Below, in pieces: positions 43,801 to 51,790 of a stretch of DNA of 64,000 bases. Positions within the stretch are counted from its first letter, which is position 1. Each line of letters begins with the position of its first letter. A program made the translations under genes and the position numbers. Source of the stretch: Paractinoplanes toevensis (lineage in GTDB: Bacteria; Actinomycetota; Actinomycetes; Mycobacteriales; Micromonosporaceae); assembly GCF_018332695.1 (NCBI RefSeq), contig NZ_BOQN01000058.1:1-64000 (forward strand). The letters run 5' to 3'. Under the pieces are notes generated by a model. It worked only from the letters and a program-made list of their open reading frames with translations. It did not search any database and was not told the DNA's origin.

Positions 43801-45105
43801 CGCGTTGAATTTGGCCCAGGACGGCTTCTGCCCGCTGCACCCGCTGTTCGCCTTGACCGTCTTGGTCTGCAGGGCGGCGCCGTGCAGCCACTTGCCCTTC
43901 ATCCCGTCCCAGGTGGGCGTGTTGCCGTCGATCGCGTTGGTCTGCCACAGCTGCAGCGACTCACCCGCGCACCAGGCGGTGTGGGTCAGGTAGACCTCGA
44001 CGCTCGGCGTCTTGATGATCCGCTTGCCGCGCAGCGAGGTGACGTCGAACTGGGTGTGCGCGCGCCAGATGTCGCCGTAGCTGTCGAAGTTCGACCCGAT
44101 CCGGATCACCTCGCGCGGCCAGGCGTTCCCCGACGTCCACTTGGTGTCCGGCCGGGAATCGTTGACCGGGATCCACTTCTGGTAGTACTTCGAGTAGGTC
44201 GGGTCGATGTAGATCGGGAACCGCACCGCGCCGTCCAGCAGGGCAGCGTCCGGTTGCACGGTCAGCCGCTTGCCGCTGACCTCGACGTCGACCTCGGCCT
44301 GGCGGGCGAGCCCGCCCGGCGCCTCGACGGTGGAGGGGTCGGCCACCGCCGTCTCGGAGGCAAGCCTGCGCAGCGTGCCGGCCGGGTCGGGCTGGGTGCG
44401 GGTGGAATCCCAGGCTGCGGCCTTCGGCGCGCCGGCGATGACGCCGCGTGGGCCCTTGAGGACGACCTCACCGTCGGTCTCGGTCACCGCCGCGGAACCA
44501 CCGATGCCGTACGCCGTTGAGCGCACCTTCGGGTTGGCGGCCGCCTCCGGGGTCTTCACGACCAGCACGTGCGAGAAACCGCCGGCGACCGCCCGCACCA
44601 CCAGGTCGGCACCCGGGTAGACCTCGGGGTAGGTGACCGCGTCACCGTCGACCACGCCGGCCGGCAGCGCGTCCGGCCAGGTCAGCGTGAAGTCGGCGCC
44701 GCCCTCGCGGTAGACGGCGAGGGGGCCGGAGCCGCCCGCGGAGAACGAGACGTCGGCCGCGACGCGTGGCCGCAGCCGCCCGTCGGAGCCGGGCTGCAGG
44801 GTGAGGTCGAGGGCCACCCAGCGCGAGTCGCGCTCGACCCGCTGCGGCTCGACATAGGACTCGAGCGAGAAGTTGCCGTTCGGCAGCGCGAGCACCTTGG
44901 TGGTTTCGTCCGCCTCGGCGAGCACCTCGACCGGCTTGCCGCAGAGCTCCGCGAGCTGCTGCGCGGCGGCCTCGGTCTCGCGCGCGGGCTCGGCCTCGGC
45001 GGTGCAGGCCGCCTCGGCGGAGCTGCTGATTCCTACCGCTGTTATAGAGGTTGCGAGGACCGCTAACGCGGATCCCAGCGCAATCCGGACAGGCGTCATC
45101 GACAC
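40822..45105 (-). CDS. Secreted LamG-domain multidomain protein, partner of the RHS toxin
   Basis: About 1427 aa with a Sec signal peptide (ALAVLATSITAVGISSSAEA). The N-terminal half has a DNRLRE-like region with WRAHTQFDVTSL and Ig/fibronectin-like stretches. Three LamG/concanavalin-like modules follow (SAWVKL, SAWARL, AAWVAV), separated after the first by a Pro/Glu/Thr linker (about 937-1014). Such proteins bind glycans or surfaces. It ends 14 bp before the RHS start, so the two are co-transcribed. GTG at 45105 has GGGGGAG 7 bp upstream and is preferred over the ATG at 45111, which sits one base from that site. Confidence 0.85.
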   Translation of the reverse strand: MSMTPVRIALGSALAVLATSITAVGISSSAEAACTAEAEPARETEAAAQQLAELCGKPVEVLAEADETTKVLALPNGNFSLESYVEPQRVERDSRWVALDLTLQPGSDGRLRPRVAADVSFSAGGSGPLAVYREGGADFTLTWPDALPAGVVDGDAVTYPEVYPGADLVVRAVAGGFSHVLVVKTPEAAANPKVRSTAYGIGGSAAVTETDGEVVLKGPRGVIAGAPKAAAWDSTRTQPDPAGTLRRLASETAVADPSTVEAPGGLARQAEVDVEVSGKRLTVQPDAALLDGAVRFPIYIDPTYSKYYQKWIPVNDSRPDTKWTSGNAWPREVIRIGSNFDSYGDIWRAHTQFDVTSLRGKRIIKTPSVEVYLTHTAWCAGESLQLWQTNAIDGNTPTWDGMKGKWLHGAALQTKTVKANSGCSGQKPSWAKFNAAGVKTRVQVAADGNASTITFGLRMKTESGGHWAKAERGKVKLAVEYQSKPTSPVAVRSSPGGNCNKTSPGPWINDSTPALYGKAADADNSVKIVFDVNGPTSPADHTSGAVASNAEAGWTTGALADGNYNWKVYGTDGTDKTGWSATCYFRQDHTPPTSPVITRTSGTPVLGQPVTLSFASTDAGSGVLRFEYGIGVDAKQTLLTAASGKASLTFTPDTGRTQVYVWARDNAANYSARAIYNVFTGRVTPVVPMGVYRMTYDLRDDSGTSDADGNEDPFANEKDLALAGSGTTYGTDRLGKGGAALYLNGSGCAGTPPVLRSDAPYTVSAWVKLTDKAADRGVLTLAGTSMQSLALYYDKAKDRWNLGVSSADVAAPAWNSVLSAAAPAVNTWEHIAATVDPVGKLLRLYVNGKMVAETAITVTTWHAGYRTLIGCSGTSTVANAKPMIGAIDQVGLWSGLLSEAQIQAAANELPAGIAGAWALRGTGADRAEHGYDLTVPEPVVPTTPPSPEPTEEPEPTEEPEEPGSTDEPTPDPTDTGNPDEPEPTGSPEVPDETEEPTEDPTEEPTPEPTTPPAPPMEWTADQYARPDSAWYVSGDRCATSPRSVIRSDESFSVSAWARLDDASALNQTIVASDGTRISGFYLQARANGQGVPFWSLTMKASDLETSTSEWAGGTTDAFAATVGKWTHLVGVYNATAKTMTLFVNGAKITTVVRAAAPWSAAGPLTIGCGKYAGVTQDYFRGAISDVKVWRGALTDAAATAVKQANNPVKLEGQWPLEGPRSDSPTNLDDTSGNARNLTVAGAYTWEQDRAASRNGALGLALAVGSCAETTGAAVRTDGSFSVAAWVAVDELTGTRTVVSQSGAIRQGFRMEYFADAGRWRVVMPSADTSAAALVEVRSQAAPVAGTWTHLAAVFDLPAKKLRFYVDGDLQGEVAVSAAPWHAAGPLTVGCTGTTAGARSNYLGGLVDDVRVWTSTVDPDLFGTFAHA

Positions 45106-45209
45106 GTACATGCTCCCCCGTGAACCATGACCGAGTCAGGGTCCAGCATGGGATTCGAGCACAAGGCATCGACGCCCAACCGACCCCGTTTCGGCAAGCG
45201 TGAGCCACG

Positions 45210-45262
45210 AAGCTAGAGCTTTAAGTAGACCTTAGTCAATAGTTAAGGCTGTCTAATTAGAC
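45210..45262 (-). promoter_or_regulatory. Candidate promoter/operator of the LamG-RHS operon
   Basis: On the minus strand TTGACT (45234-45239) and TAGCTT (45210-45215) are spaced 18 bp, like -35/-10 elements. A CCTTA...TAAGG inverted repeat (45230-45248) overlaps the -35, and a perfect 12-bp palindrome GTCTAATTAGAC (45251-45262) lies just upstream. The AT-rich island stands out from the GC-rich flanks. Promoter strength and any bound regulator are unknown. Confidence 0.45.
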
Positions 45263-45264
45263 TT

Positions 45265-46812
45265 TCATCTCTTCCCGAGCGGCACCACGAGAACCGCCTC
45301 GGTGCCGCCCCCGGCCCGGTTGCGCAGCTCGATGCTGCCGCGCAGCTCACCGGTGGCCAGCGCACGGACGATCTGCAGGCCCAGGTTGCCGCTCGACTCG
45401 GCACGGAAGCCGTCCGGCAGACCCTGCCCGTTGTCGGCCACCGTGACGTGCAGCTGCTTGCGGAACCGGTGTGCGGAGATGACCACCTCGCCGACCTCGG
45501 CCCGCTCGGCGTCCAGCGGCACGTCCTGCTCGGAGGCCGGGAAGCCGTGCTCGACCGCGTTGATCAGCAGCTCGTTGACCACGATGACCAGCGAGGTCGC
45601 GATCTCGGCCGGCAGTACGCCGAAGGTGCCCTCGCGGCGCATCTTCACGGTGAAGTCGGTGGCCGCCACCTCGGTCGCCGCGGTGGCCACACGGTCGACG
45701 ATGCCGTCGAACTCGACCGCCTCGTCGCTCGACATCGAGAGCGTCTCGTGGACCAGTGCGATCGAGGCGACCCGGCGCACCGACTCCTGGAGCGCCACCT
45801 TGCCCTCCGGCGAGTCGACCCGGCGGGCCTGCAGGCGCAGCAGTGCGGCCACGGTCTGCAGGTTGTTCTTCACCCGGTGGTGGATCTCCCGGATGGTGGC
45901 GTCCTTGGTCATCAGGGCGCGGTCCCGGCGACGCACCTCGGTGACGTCGCGGACCAGCACCAGCGCGCCGATCGGCACCCCGGCCGGCAGCAGCGGCAGC
46001 GCCCGGGTGAGCACGGTGGCGCCGCGCGCCTCCACCTCCTGCCGGGGCGGGAACTCGCCGCGCAGCGACGCCAGGATCCGCTCGGCCGCGTCGTTGCCCT
46101 CCAGCGGGTCGGCGGCCAGTCGGCTGGTCAGCCCGGAGAGCTCCTCGCCGACCAGGTGCGCGTTGAAGCCGAGGCGACGGAACGCGGACTGGGCGTTGGG
46201 ACTCGCGTAGGTGACCTTGCCGCTCGCGTCGAGCCGGATCAGGCCGTCGCCGACCCGCGGCGCCGAGGTGGTCTCGCCCGGGTGCCGCGGCGGCGGGAAC
46301 GTCCCGTCGGCCACCATCTGGGCCAGGTCGTCGGCCGTGGTCAGGTAGTTGAGCTCGAGCTGGCTGGGGGTGCGGGCGGTGGACAGGTTGGTGTCCCGGC
46401 CGATCACCGCGATGACCTCGCTCCAGCCCTCCTCGCGGTCGGTCTCGCCGCGCAGCCGCACCGGGATGGCCTCGTGCCGGGCGGGAGTATCGCCGTACCA
46501 GACCGGGTCGCCCTCCCGCCAGATGCGCTCCTGGGTGAAGGCGATGTCCAGGTGGGCCACCTCCGGCCCGCCGACGATCTTGCCGACCTGGTCGTCCTGG
46601 TAGGCCGTCGGCGCCGTCGTCGGACGCACCTGGGCCACGCAGAGGAAGTCGCGCGGCCGGCCCGGATCGCTCCGGACCGGCACCCACAACAGCAGGTCGG
46701 CGAAGGACAGGTCACTCAGGAGCTGCCAGTCCCCGGCGAGCCGGTGCAGGTGGTCGATGTCGGCGGGACCGAGGCGGGTGTGCTCCTCGGCCAGATCACG
46801 GAGCGTGGACAC
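45265..46812 (-). CDS. pdtaS: PdtaS-type sensor histidine kinase (GAF-PAS-HisKA_2-HATPase)
   Basis: This 515-aa cytosolic kinase has an N-terminal GAF-like domain, a PAS domain with GDGLIRLDASGKVTYASPN (about 190-208), the HisKA_2 phospho-acceptor box REIHHRVKNNLQT (about 305-317), and an HATPase domain (NELLINAVEHGF, DNGQGLPDG). These match mycobacterial PdtaS, which signals to the ANTAR-type RNA-binding regulator PdtaR. No pdtaR is in the window. In mycobacteria pdtaS lies beside whiB1; here an 18-kb segment separates them. Confidence 0.9.
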   Translation of the reverse strand: MSTLRDLAEEHTRLGPADIDHLHRLAGDWQLLSDLSFADLLLWVPVRSDPGRPRDFLCVAQVRPTTAPTAYQDDQVGKIVGGPEVAHLDIAFTQERIWREGDPVWYGDTPARHEAIPVRLRGETDREEGWSEVIAVIGRDTNLSTARTPSQLELNYLTTADDLAQMVADGTFPPPRHPGETTSAPRVGDGLIRLDASGKVTYASPNAQSAFRRLGFNAHLVGEELSGLTSRLAADPLEGNDAAERILASLRGEFPPRQEVEARGATVLTRALPLLPAGVPIGALVLVRDVTEVRRRDRALMTKDATIREIHHRVKNNLQTVAALLRLQARRVDSPEGKVALQESVRRVASIALVHETLSMSSDEAVEFDGIVDRVATAATEVAATDFTVKMRREGTFGVLPAEIATSLVIVVNELLINAVEHGFPASEQDVPLDAERAEVGEVVISAHRFRKQLHVTVADNGQGLPDGFRAESSGNLGLQIVRALATGELRGSIELRNRAGGGTEAVLVVPLGKR

Positions 46813-46838
46813 GCCCCAAGCGTGCCACGTCCATGTTT

Positions 46839-47897
46839 CTAGAGAGTTGTGGTGACCTTCTTCAGACCCCGCGGCGCGTCGGGATCCTCCCCGCGGGCCA
46901 GCGCCAGGGCGAGCGCCAGCTTCTGCAACGGCAGGATGTCGAGCAGCGCGCTGTACCGCTCGTCGGCGACCGCCGGCACGGCCAGTCGGCCGGACGCGCC
47001 CTCGACGTCGCTGGCCCCGATGGTGACCACGTCGGCCCGGCGCTCGGCCAGCCGGTTGACCACGTCCCGCATCGACCGGCCGCCCGGCCCGTCGCCGACC
47101 ACGGCCAGCACCGGCACGTCCGGGTCGGTCATCGCGAGCGGGCCGTGCAGCAGATCGGCCCCGGAGAACGCGAGGGCCGGCAGGTAGGACGTCTCCATCA
47201 GCTTCAGGGCGGCCTCCCGAGCGGTGGGGTACGCATAACCCCGCGCGGTGGTGACCATCCGGGAGGCGAACCGGTAGCGCTGGGCCAGGGCGTCGGCGGC
47301 CGGGTCGGCCAGCGCGTCCTCGGCCAGCTGGGGCAGCTTGTCCAGAGCCGCGCGCTCGTCCTCCGGCAACCGCCCGTCGCCGGCCCGGACCCCCTCGATG
47401 AGCAGCAGCAGCGCCAGCAGCTCAGCAGTGTAGGTCTTGGTCGCGGCGACCGCCCGCTCGTGCCCGGCGGCCACGTCGATGGAGAGCTCGGCGGCCTGGG
47501 CGAGCGGTGACTCCGGGTTGTTGGTGACGGCGAGGGTGAGCCCGCCGTTCGCCCGGGCCGCGCTGAGCACGCCGGTGAGGTCGGGCGAGCCGCCGCTCTG
47601 GCTGACCCCGACGACGAGCGTGCCGCGGAAGTCGGGCCGCGCGCCGTAGAGGGTGATCGCGCTCGGTGAGGCGCTGGCCACCGGCAGCCCGAGCCGGATC
47701 TCGGTGAGGTACGCCCCGTAGAGCGCGGCGTGGTCGGAGGTACCGCGGGCCACGAACATCACGTTCCGTGGCTTTCGGCGGGCCACCTCGGCGGCCACCT
47801 CGGCGATCGCGGTCGCGTGCTCGCCATCGAGCAGACGAGCGAATCCGCCCGGTTGTTCCGCGATGTCCGCCGCCATGCCCTGGCCCCGCTGCGTCAC
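46839..47897 (-). CDS. SIS-domain sugar isomerase/aminotransferase-like protein
   Basis: This 352-aa protein has two tandem SIS domains: MFVARGTSDHAALYGAYLTE and VSQSGGSPD in the first, AREAALKLMETSYLPA and HGPLAM in the second. It lacks the glutaminase domain of GlmS, so it belongs with AgaS/NagB-II-type deaminating isomerases for amino-sugar phosphates. The GTG at 47897 has AGGGGAGG close upstream; an ATG at 47876 is an alternative. It precedes pdtaS on the same strand. Confidence 0.85.
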   Translation of the reverse strand: MTQRGQGMAADIAEQPGGFARLLDGEHATAIAEVAAEVARRKPRNVMFVARGTSDHAALYGAYLTEIRLGLPVASASPSAITLYGARPDFRGTLVVGVSQSGGSPDLTGVLSAARANGGLTLAVTNNPESPLAQAAELSIDVAAGHERAVAATKTYTAELLALLLLIEGVRAGDGRLPEDERAALDKLPQLAEDALADPAADALAQRYRFASRMVTTARGYAYPTAREAALKLMETSYLPALAFSGADLLHGPLAMTDPDVPVLAVVGDGPGGRSMRDVVNRLAERRADVVTIGASDVEGASGRLAVPAVADERYSALLDILPLQKLALALALARGEDPDAPRGLKKVTTTL

Positions 47898-48029
47898 GTG
47901 TTCCTCCCCTGATGAGCACTTCGCCGCGCAGTCGCTGCGCAGTGTTGCTTACATCCTCAACGTTTCGAGCATGAATGCGCAAGAACTGGGACTGACATTC
48001 AGGCCCCTCTTCCCCTACTGTTCTCGTTC

Positions 48030-49553
48030 GTGGATGCACAACGCGCTCTTGAGCAGGCAAGATCCGCTTTGGCACAGGACGAGCCACAGCAGGCTGCCGA
48101 CCACCTCGCCGGTGCGCTCAACTACGCGCCCACCCTCCCCGAGGCACACGAGCTGCTCGGTCGCCTCGCCGCGCTGCCCGGCGGCGGCCTCGCGCTGTTC
48201 CCGCTGGCCCCGCACGTCTCGGCCGGCGGACTCGCCGCCCGCGCCCACCTGCTCGCCGCCGCCGGCCACCCGGACGAAGCGCTGCCCCTGCTCGCCGCGG
48301 CCAGCGGGCGCGCCCCCGGTTCCGACTGGGCCGGCGTGCCCTGGGTCGATGACCCGGCCCTCGGCGTGCGCATCGACCCCGGCCTGCTCGTCCAACTTCT
48401 CATGCGGCTGTGCACCGCCGTGGGCGATCCGGCCCCCACCCGCACCCGCACCACGCTGCGGCCCTACCTGACCGTCACGAAGCACGCCGTGCGCGCCAAC
48501 CCCGATCACGCCATGCTGCTCGGAGCCGGATCGGCCCTGGCCCGCCGGATCGGCGAGACCGCGCTGGCCGTGGAGTGGGCCGCCCGCGGCGCCCGGGCCC
48601 GACCGTCCAAGCTCGCCGAGATCTGGCTCGGCTACGCCTACCGCAGCGCCGGCAAGGTGCCCGAGGCCCTGGCCGCCCTGCGCCGGGCCGTCACGCACGA
48701 CCCCGACGACCTCTCGGTGTACGCGGACATCGCCGGCACCCTCGCCGACAACGGCCGTCTCGAAGACGCGCTGAACTGGGTCGACCGCGCCCTCGAACGC
48801 GATCCCGACTACGACTGCGCCGTGCACACCGCGCACCGGCTGCGGCACCGCGCCGACGGCGACCTCGCCCACCTGGTGCGGCTCGCCGACTTCATCCGCG
48901 ACCACCCCGACGAGTCGCACGAGCACACCGACCTCGCCGACTGCTGCCACGCGGTGCCCTGGCTCAGCGGCACGCCGGCCGCGGCCCCGCTGCCCCGCGG
49001 CCTCGCCCGCGCCGCCGACGAGCCGTCCGCCGACGCCGTGCACCGGCTCCGCCAGGTCGCCTCGCTGTCCTGGGCGCACCCCCCGGCGGCCTACGACACG
49101 GCGATCCCGCTGATCATGGTCCAGCCCTATGACCTGCTGGCCGTGCTCGCCCACCCGCCGGCCGACGTGGCCGCGGCCGAGATCTGGGCCTGCCTGGGTC
49201 TGCTGCACCACGGCGCCGAGGAGCCCTGGCTCGACTCAGCCCGCCGAAAACTGCTGCTCGATCTGATCGACGGCGGGCTCGACCGGGTCACCGAGGCCGC
49301 GCTGTTCGCGCTGATCGTCTCGGCCTGGATCGACCCCGAGGCCCGCGCCGACGTGGCCGCGGTCGTCGCCGGCCGGCTCACCGAAGTGGCCGGCCGTCCC
49401 GGAGCGCGCTCGGTGGCCGAACTGGCCCTGGCCACCCCCGACCTCGACCCGGCCGCGCGGGCGACAGCGGCCGGCATGGCCCGCACCACCTCGGTGCCCC
49501 GGCAGCGCGGTCGCGGCCGGAACCGCCTGCTGCTGCGCTGGCGGCGGCCCTAA
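48030..49553 (+). CDS. Tetratricopeptide-repeat protein
   Basis: This 507-aa cytosolic protein has TPR helices at the N-terminus (ALEQARSALAQDEPQQAADHL in part; LNYAPTLPEAHELLGRLAAL) and again near 180-265 (LAEIWLGYAYRSAGKVPEALAALR; GRLEDALNWVDRALERDPDY). The C-terminal half is helical with no named domain and ends in an Arg-rich tail. A scaffolding role is typical for the fold. It is divergent from the SIS gene and convergent with the biotinyl carrier gene, overlapping it by 4 bp. Confidence 0.75.
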   Translation: MDAQRALEQARSALAQDEPQQAADHLAGALNYAPTLPEAHELLGRLAALPGGGLALFPLAPHVSAGGLAARAHLLAAAGHPDEALPLLAAASGRAPGSDWAGVPWVDDPALGVRIDPGLLVQLLMRLCTAVGDPAPTRTRTTLRPYLTVTKHAVRANPDHAMLLGAGSALARRIGETALAVEWAARGARARPSKLAEIWLGYAYRSAGKVPEALAALRRAVTHDPDDLSVYADIAGTLADNGRLEDALNWVDRALERDPDYDCAVHTAHRLRHRADGDLAHLVRLADFIRDHPDESHEHTDLADCCHAVPWLSGTPAAAPLPRGLARAADEPSADAVHRLRQVASLSWAHPPAAYDTAIPLIMVQPYDLLAVLAHPPADVAAAEIWACLGLLHHGAEEPWLDSARRKLLLDLIDGGLDRVTEAALFALIVSAWIDPEARADVAAVVAGRLTEVAGRPGARSVAELALATPDLDPAARATAAGMARTTSVPRQRGRGRNRLLLRWRRP

Positions 49554-49765
49554 CCGATCACCGCGATCAGGTCGCCCTCCTGCACCACGTCGCCCTCGTG
49601 CACCACCAGCTCGCTGACCGTGCCCTCGGACTCGGCGAGCACCGGGATCTCCATCTTCATCGACTCGAGAATCACGAGGGTGTCGCCCTCGGCGACGGTG
49701 TCCCCGGCGGACGCCACGACCTTCCACACGTTGGCCACCATCTCGGCCCGGATCTCGTCCGCCAT
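49550..49765 (-). CDS. Biotin/lipoyl-attachment carrier protein (TB7.3-like)
   Basis: This 71-aa stand-alone biotinyl domain has the attachment motif ESMKMEIP with the modified Lys at about 37 and symmetrical hairpins GDTVAEGDTL and GDVVQEGDLI. It matches mycobacterial TB7.3 (Rv3221c), which lies in the same sigH/rshA neighbourhood. It carries biotin for an acyl-CoA carboxylase; no carboxylase subunit is nearby. Confidence 0.92.
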   Translation of the reverse strand: MADEIRAEMVANVWKVVASAGDTVAEGDTLVILESMKMEIPVLAESEGTVSELVVHEGDVVQEGDLIAVIG

Positions 49766-49892
49766 CGGAACCCTCCTCGTCGAACGTTCGTTCAGGCCAT
49801 CAAATCACGGATCCCAGTCCGGCCGAGTCCGGCTCCGCCCGGCGCGCCGACTACGATCGGGCCGGGAAACATGCAACGAACAGGAGTTCACC

Positions 49893-49967
49893 ATGGCTAA
49901 GAAGTCGCGCAAGAAGAAGGCCCGTAAGAAGAGCGCCGCCAACCACGGCAAGCGCCCCAACAGCTGA
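49893..49967 (+). CDS. Ribosomal protein bL37 (24 aa)
   Basis: A 24-codon gene with an AGGAG site encodes a very basic peptide with KKSRKKK-like runs and the C-terminal AANHGKRPNS. It matches the actinobacterial large-subunit protein bL37, first seen in mycobacterial ribosome structures. A perfect terminator hairpin follows after 7 bp, confirming an independent transcript. Its place between the TB7.3-like gene and rsrA agrees with actinobacterial synteny. Confidence 0.85.
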   Translation: MAKKSRKKKARKKSAANHGKRPNS

Positions 49968-49974
49968 CACACGA

Positions 49975-50000
49975 AAGGCCCGGCGAAACTGCCGGGCCTT
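49975..50000 (+). terminator. Terminator after the bL37 gene
   Basis: Perfect 10-bp stem AAGGCCCGGC / GCCGGGCCTT with a 6-nt GAAACT loop. It can also end the convergent rsrA transcript. Confidence 0.8.
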
Positions 50001-50013
50001 CGTCGTCTGTCTG

Positions 50014-50301
50014 TTACGGGAGGTACTCCCGGGTTTCTACCTGCACTTCCAGCTGGTCGAGTTTGATGCGCAAGCGCTCGCGCAGCTCTCGTGGGGCCGT
50101 CTCGTCGCCGCAGCAACGGGCCACCAGGGCCTTCACCTCGTGCTCGATGCCGTACTCCCGCAGGCACCGGGTGCAGTCGTCCAGGTGTTTCTGGATCAGC
50201 GTCCGCCGGTCCTCACTGCACTCCAGGTCGAGGTAGAGATAAACCTCGTTGAGGACGAAGCCGCAATCAGGCTCGAGTTCCTCGCCGTTCACGCCGCTCA
50301 T
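50014..50301 (-). CDS. rsrA: Zinc-binding redox anti-sigma factor RsrA
   Basis: This 95-aa ZAS protein has Cys13, His39, Cys43 and Cys46 (KHLDDCTRC), the zinc-binding set of RsrA/RshA, plus a further CC pair near 63. Under disulfide stress the zinc is lost, an internal disulfide forms and the sigma factor is released. It lies 6 bp downstream of sigR in one operon, as in Streptomyces and mycobacteria. Confidence 0.95.
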   Translation of the reverse strand: MSGVNGEELEPDCGFVLNEVYLYLDLECSEDRRTLIQKHLDDCTRCLREYGIEHEVKALVARCCGDETAPRELRERLRIKLDQLEVQVETREYLP

Positions 50302-50307
50302 CTCGCC

Positions 50308-50907
50308 TCACGCCTCCTGCGGTTCCGATGCTGTCCGGGTGATGCCCCGGTCGGCGGCGTATTGCTCGAGGAGCTTACGCAAATTGCGGCGGCCGCGGTG
50401 CAGCCGGGACATGACCGTACCGATCGGGGTCCCCATGATGTCGGCGATCTCCTTGTACGAGAAGCCCTCGACATCGGCGAGATAGACCGCGAGTCGGAAG
50501 TCCTCCGGCAACTGCTGGAGGGCGTCCTTGATGTCGCTGTCCGGCAGACGGTCCAGCGCCTCGGTCTCGGCCGAGCGCAGACCCACCGACGTGTGCGACT
50601 CCGACGAGGCCAGCTGCCAGTCCGTGATTTCCTCGGTCGGAGCCTGGACAGGCTGGCGCTGCTTACGCCGGTAGGAGTTGATGTAGGTGTTGGTCAGGAT
50701 GCGGTACAGCCACGCCTTGAGGTTCGTGCCCTCCTCGAACTGGTGAAACGCGGAGAACGCCTTCAAGAACGTCTCCTGCACCAGGTCCTCCGCGTCGGCC
50801 GGATTGCGCGTCATCCGCAGGCCGGCTGCATATAGCTGGTCCACGAACGGCAACGCGTCCCGCTCGAAGCGCGCGCGGCGCTCCTCCGTACGCTCTGTCT
50901 GGGCCAC
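50308..50907 (-). CDS. sigR: ECF sigma factor SigR/SigH (thiol-oxidative stress)
   Basis: From the GTG at 50907 (GGGGAGAG upstream) this is 199 aa with sigma region 2 (RNPADAEDLVQETFLKAF, LKAWLYRILTN) and region 4 (YKEIADIMGTPIGTVMSRLHRGRR). It directs thioredoxin, mycothiol and protease genes after disulfide stress and is held by RsrA, encoded 6 bp downstream. The frame stays open to a second GTG at 51087 with its own GAGGGG site, which would add 60 residues, like the longer sigma-R-prime form of Streptomyces. Confidence 0.93.
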   Translation of the reverse strand: MAQTERTEERRARFERDALPFVDQLYAAGLRMTRNPADAEDLVQETFLKAFSAFHQFEEGTNLKAWLYRILTNTYINSYRRKQRQPVQAPTEEITDWQLASSESHTSVGLRSAETEALDRLPDSDIKDALQQLPEDFRLAVYLADVEGFSYKEIADIMGTPIGTVMSRLHRGRRNLRKLLEQYAADRGITRTASEPQEA

Positions 50908-51154
50908 CCTCGACTCTCCCCTCGACTGCGCCGAGGATACGGGTAGTGCCCCAGTAGTCGCTGTGAAAACCGCCGGTGTGCTGACACTCACCAATGGCGT
51001 GGATTCGGTCGCGGGCCATTCCGGGGCGGACAACAGCTTCTGCACCCGGTCGACCTCGCGGTCCCTGTACCTGACTTCGGCTCGCACCTGCTCAAACCCC
51101 TCTCGCCGGACAAGCTCGCGGGTACTACAACCGTCTGCCTACCGAGCGCATTCC

Positions 51155-51757
51155 TCAGTTGGCCCAGCCGTTCTTGCGCAGCCAGGCGACGGCGAGGGTG
51201 GCCGTTTCCGCTACTCCCTTGCGGAGGTCGTGGGTCGCGCCGGGGCGGATCTCCACCTCGACCATCGCGGTTGCGGTGGGGACGCCGAAGGGGTCGCGGT
51301 CGCCGTTGAGGACCAGGGTGGGCACGTCAGCGGGCAGCTCGGCGGCTCGGCTCTTGTCCGGCCTACCCGGCGGATGCAGCGGAAACGCCAGGGCGAGAAC
51401 CCCCGCGGCACCCAGGGTGGTGGCGGTGCGGCAGGCGACTCGCGCTCCGCTGGACCGCCCCCCGAAGATCAACGGCAGATTGTGTACGCCGTAGTGCTCG
51501 ATCACCGCGGTCCAGGCCTCGTCGAGCTGGCCGATGGGCGCTGGTGCCCGGCGCCCGGCGACGCGGTAGGGCTGGGTGACGAGCACCACGCGTACGCCCG
51601 CCGCCGCGGCCGCCTCGCGCACCGCGACCAGATCGGGTGCGTCGACGCCACCGCCGGCGCCGTGGCCGAGAAAGAGCATGCTGACGGGCGGACCGACCGG
51701 TTCGATGATGCGAATCCCGGCAGGCCCGCGCGGCGTCTCGATTTCGGTGCTGGTCAC
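51155..51757 (-). CDS. KANL3/Tex30-like alpha/beta hydrolase
   Basis: This 200-aa cytosolic hydrolase has GHGAGGGVDAPDL at the oxyanion turn and the nucleophile in GGRSSGARVA (about residue 101). NGDRDPFG supplies the likely Asp and PGATHDL the His. It belongs to the small dienelactone-hydrolase-like/KANL3-Tex30 group; substrate unknown. It is upstream of sigR on the same strand, with a long gap. Confidence 0.82.
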   Translation of the reverse strand: MTSTEIETPRGPAGIRIIEPVGPPVSMLFLGHGAGGGVDAPDLVAVREAAAAAGVRVVLVTQPYRVAGRRAPAPIGQLDEAWTAVIEHYGVHNLPLIFGGRSSGARVACRTATTLGAAGVLALAFPLHPPGRPDKSRAAELPADVPTLVLNGDRDPFGVPTATAMVEVEIRPGATHDLRKGVAETATLAVAWLRKNGWAN

Positions 51758-51790
51758 CGCCCTATGAAAGCAGCAGTGCCGACCGGAGGA

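Noticed and set aside
40828..44520. A 1230-codon plus-strand frame antisense to the LamG gene
   Set aside because: Shadow of the LamG gene; no motif or start context.
50985..51025. A GGAAT element upstream of sigR as a SigR-dependent promoter
   Set aside because: No GTT -10 element occurs at 18-19 bp; the match is only half of the consensus.
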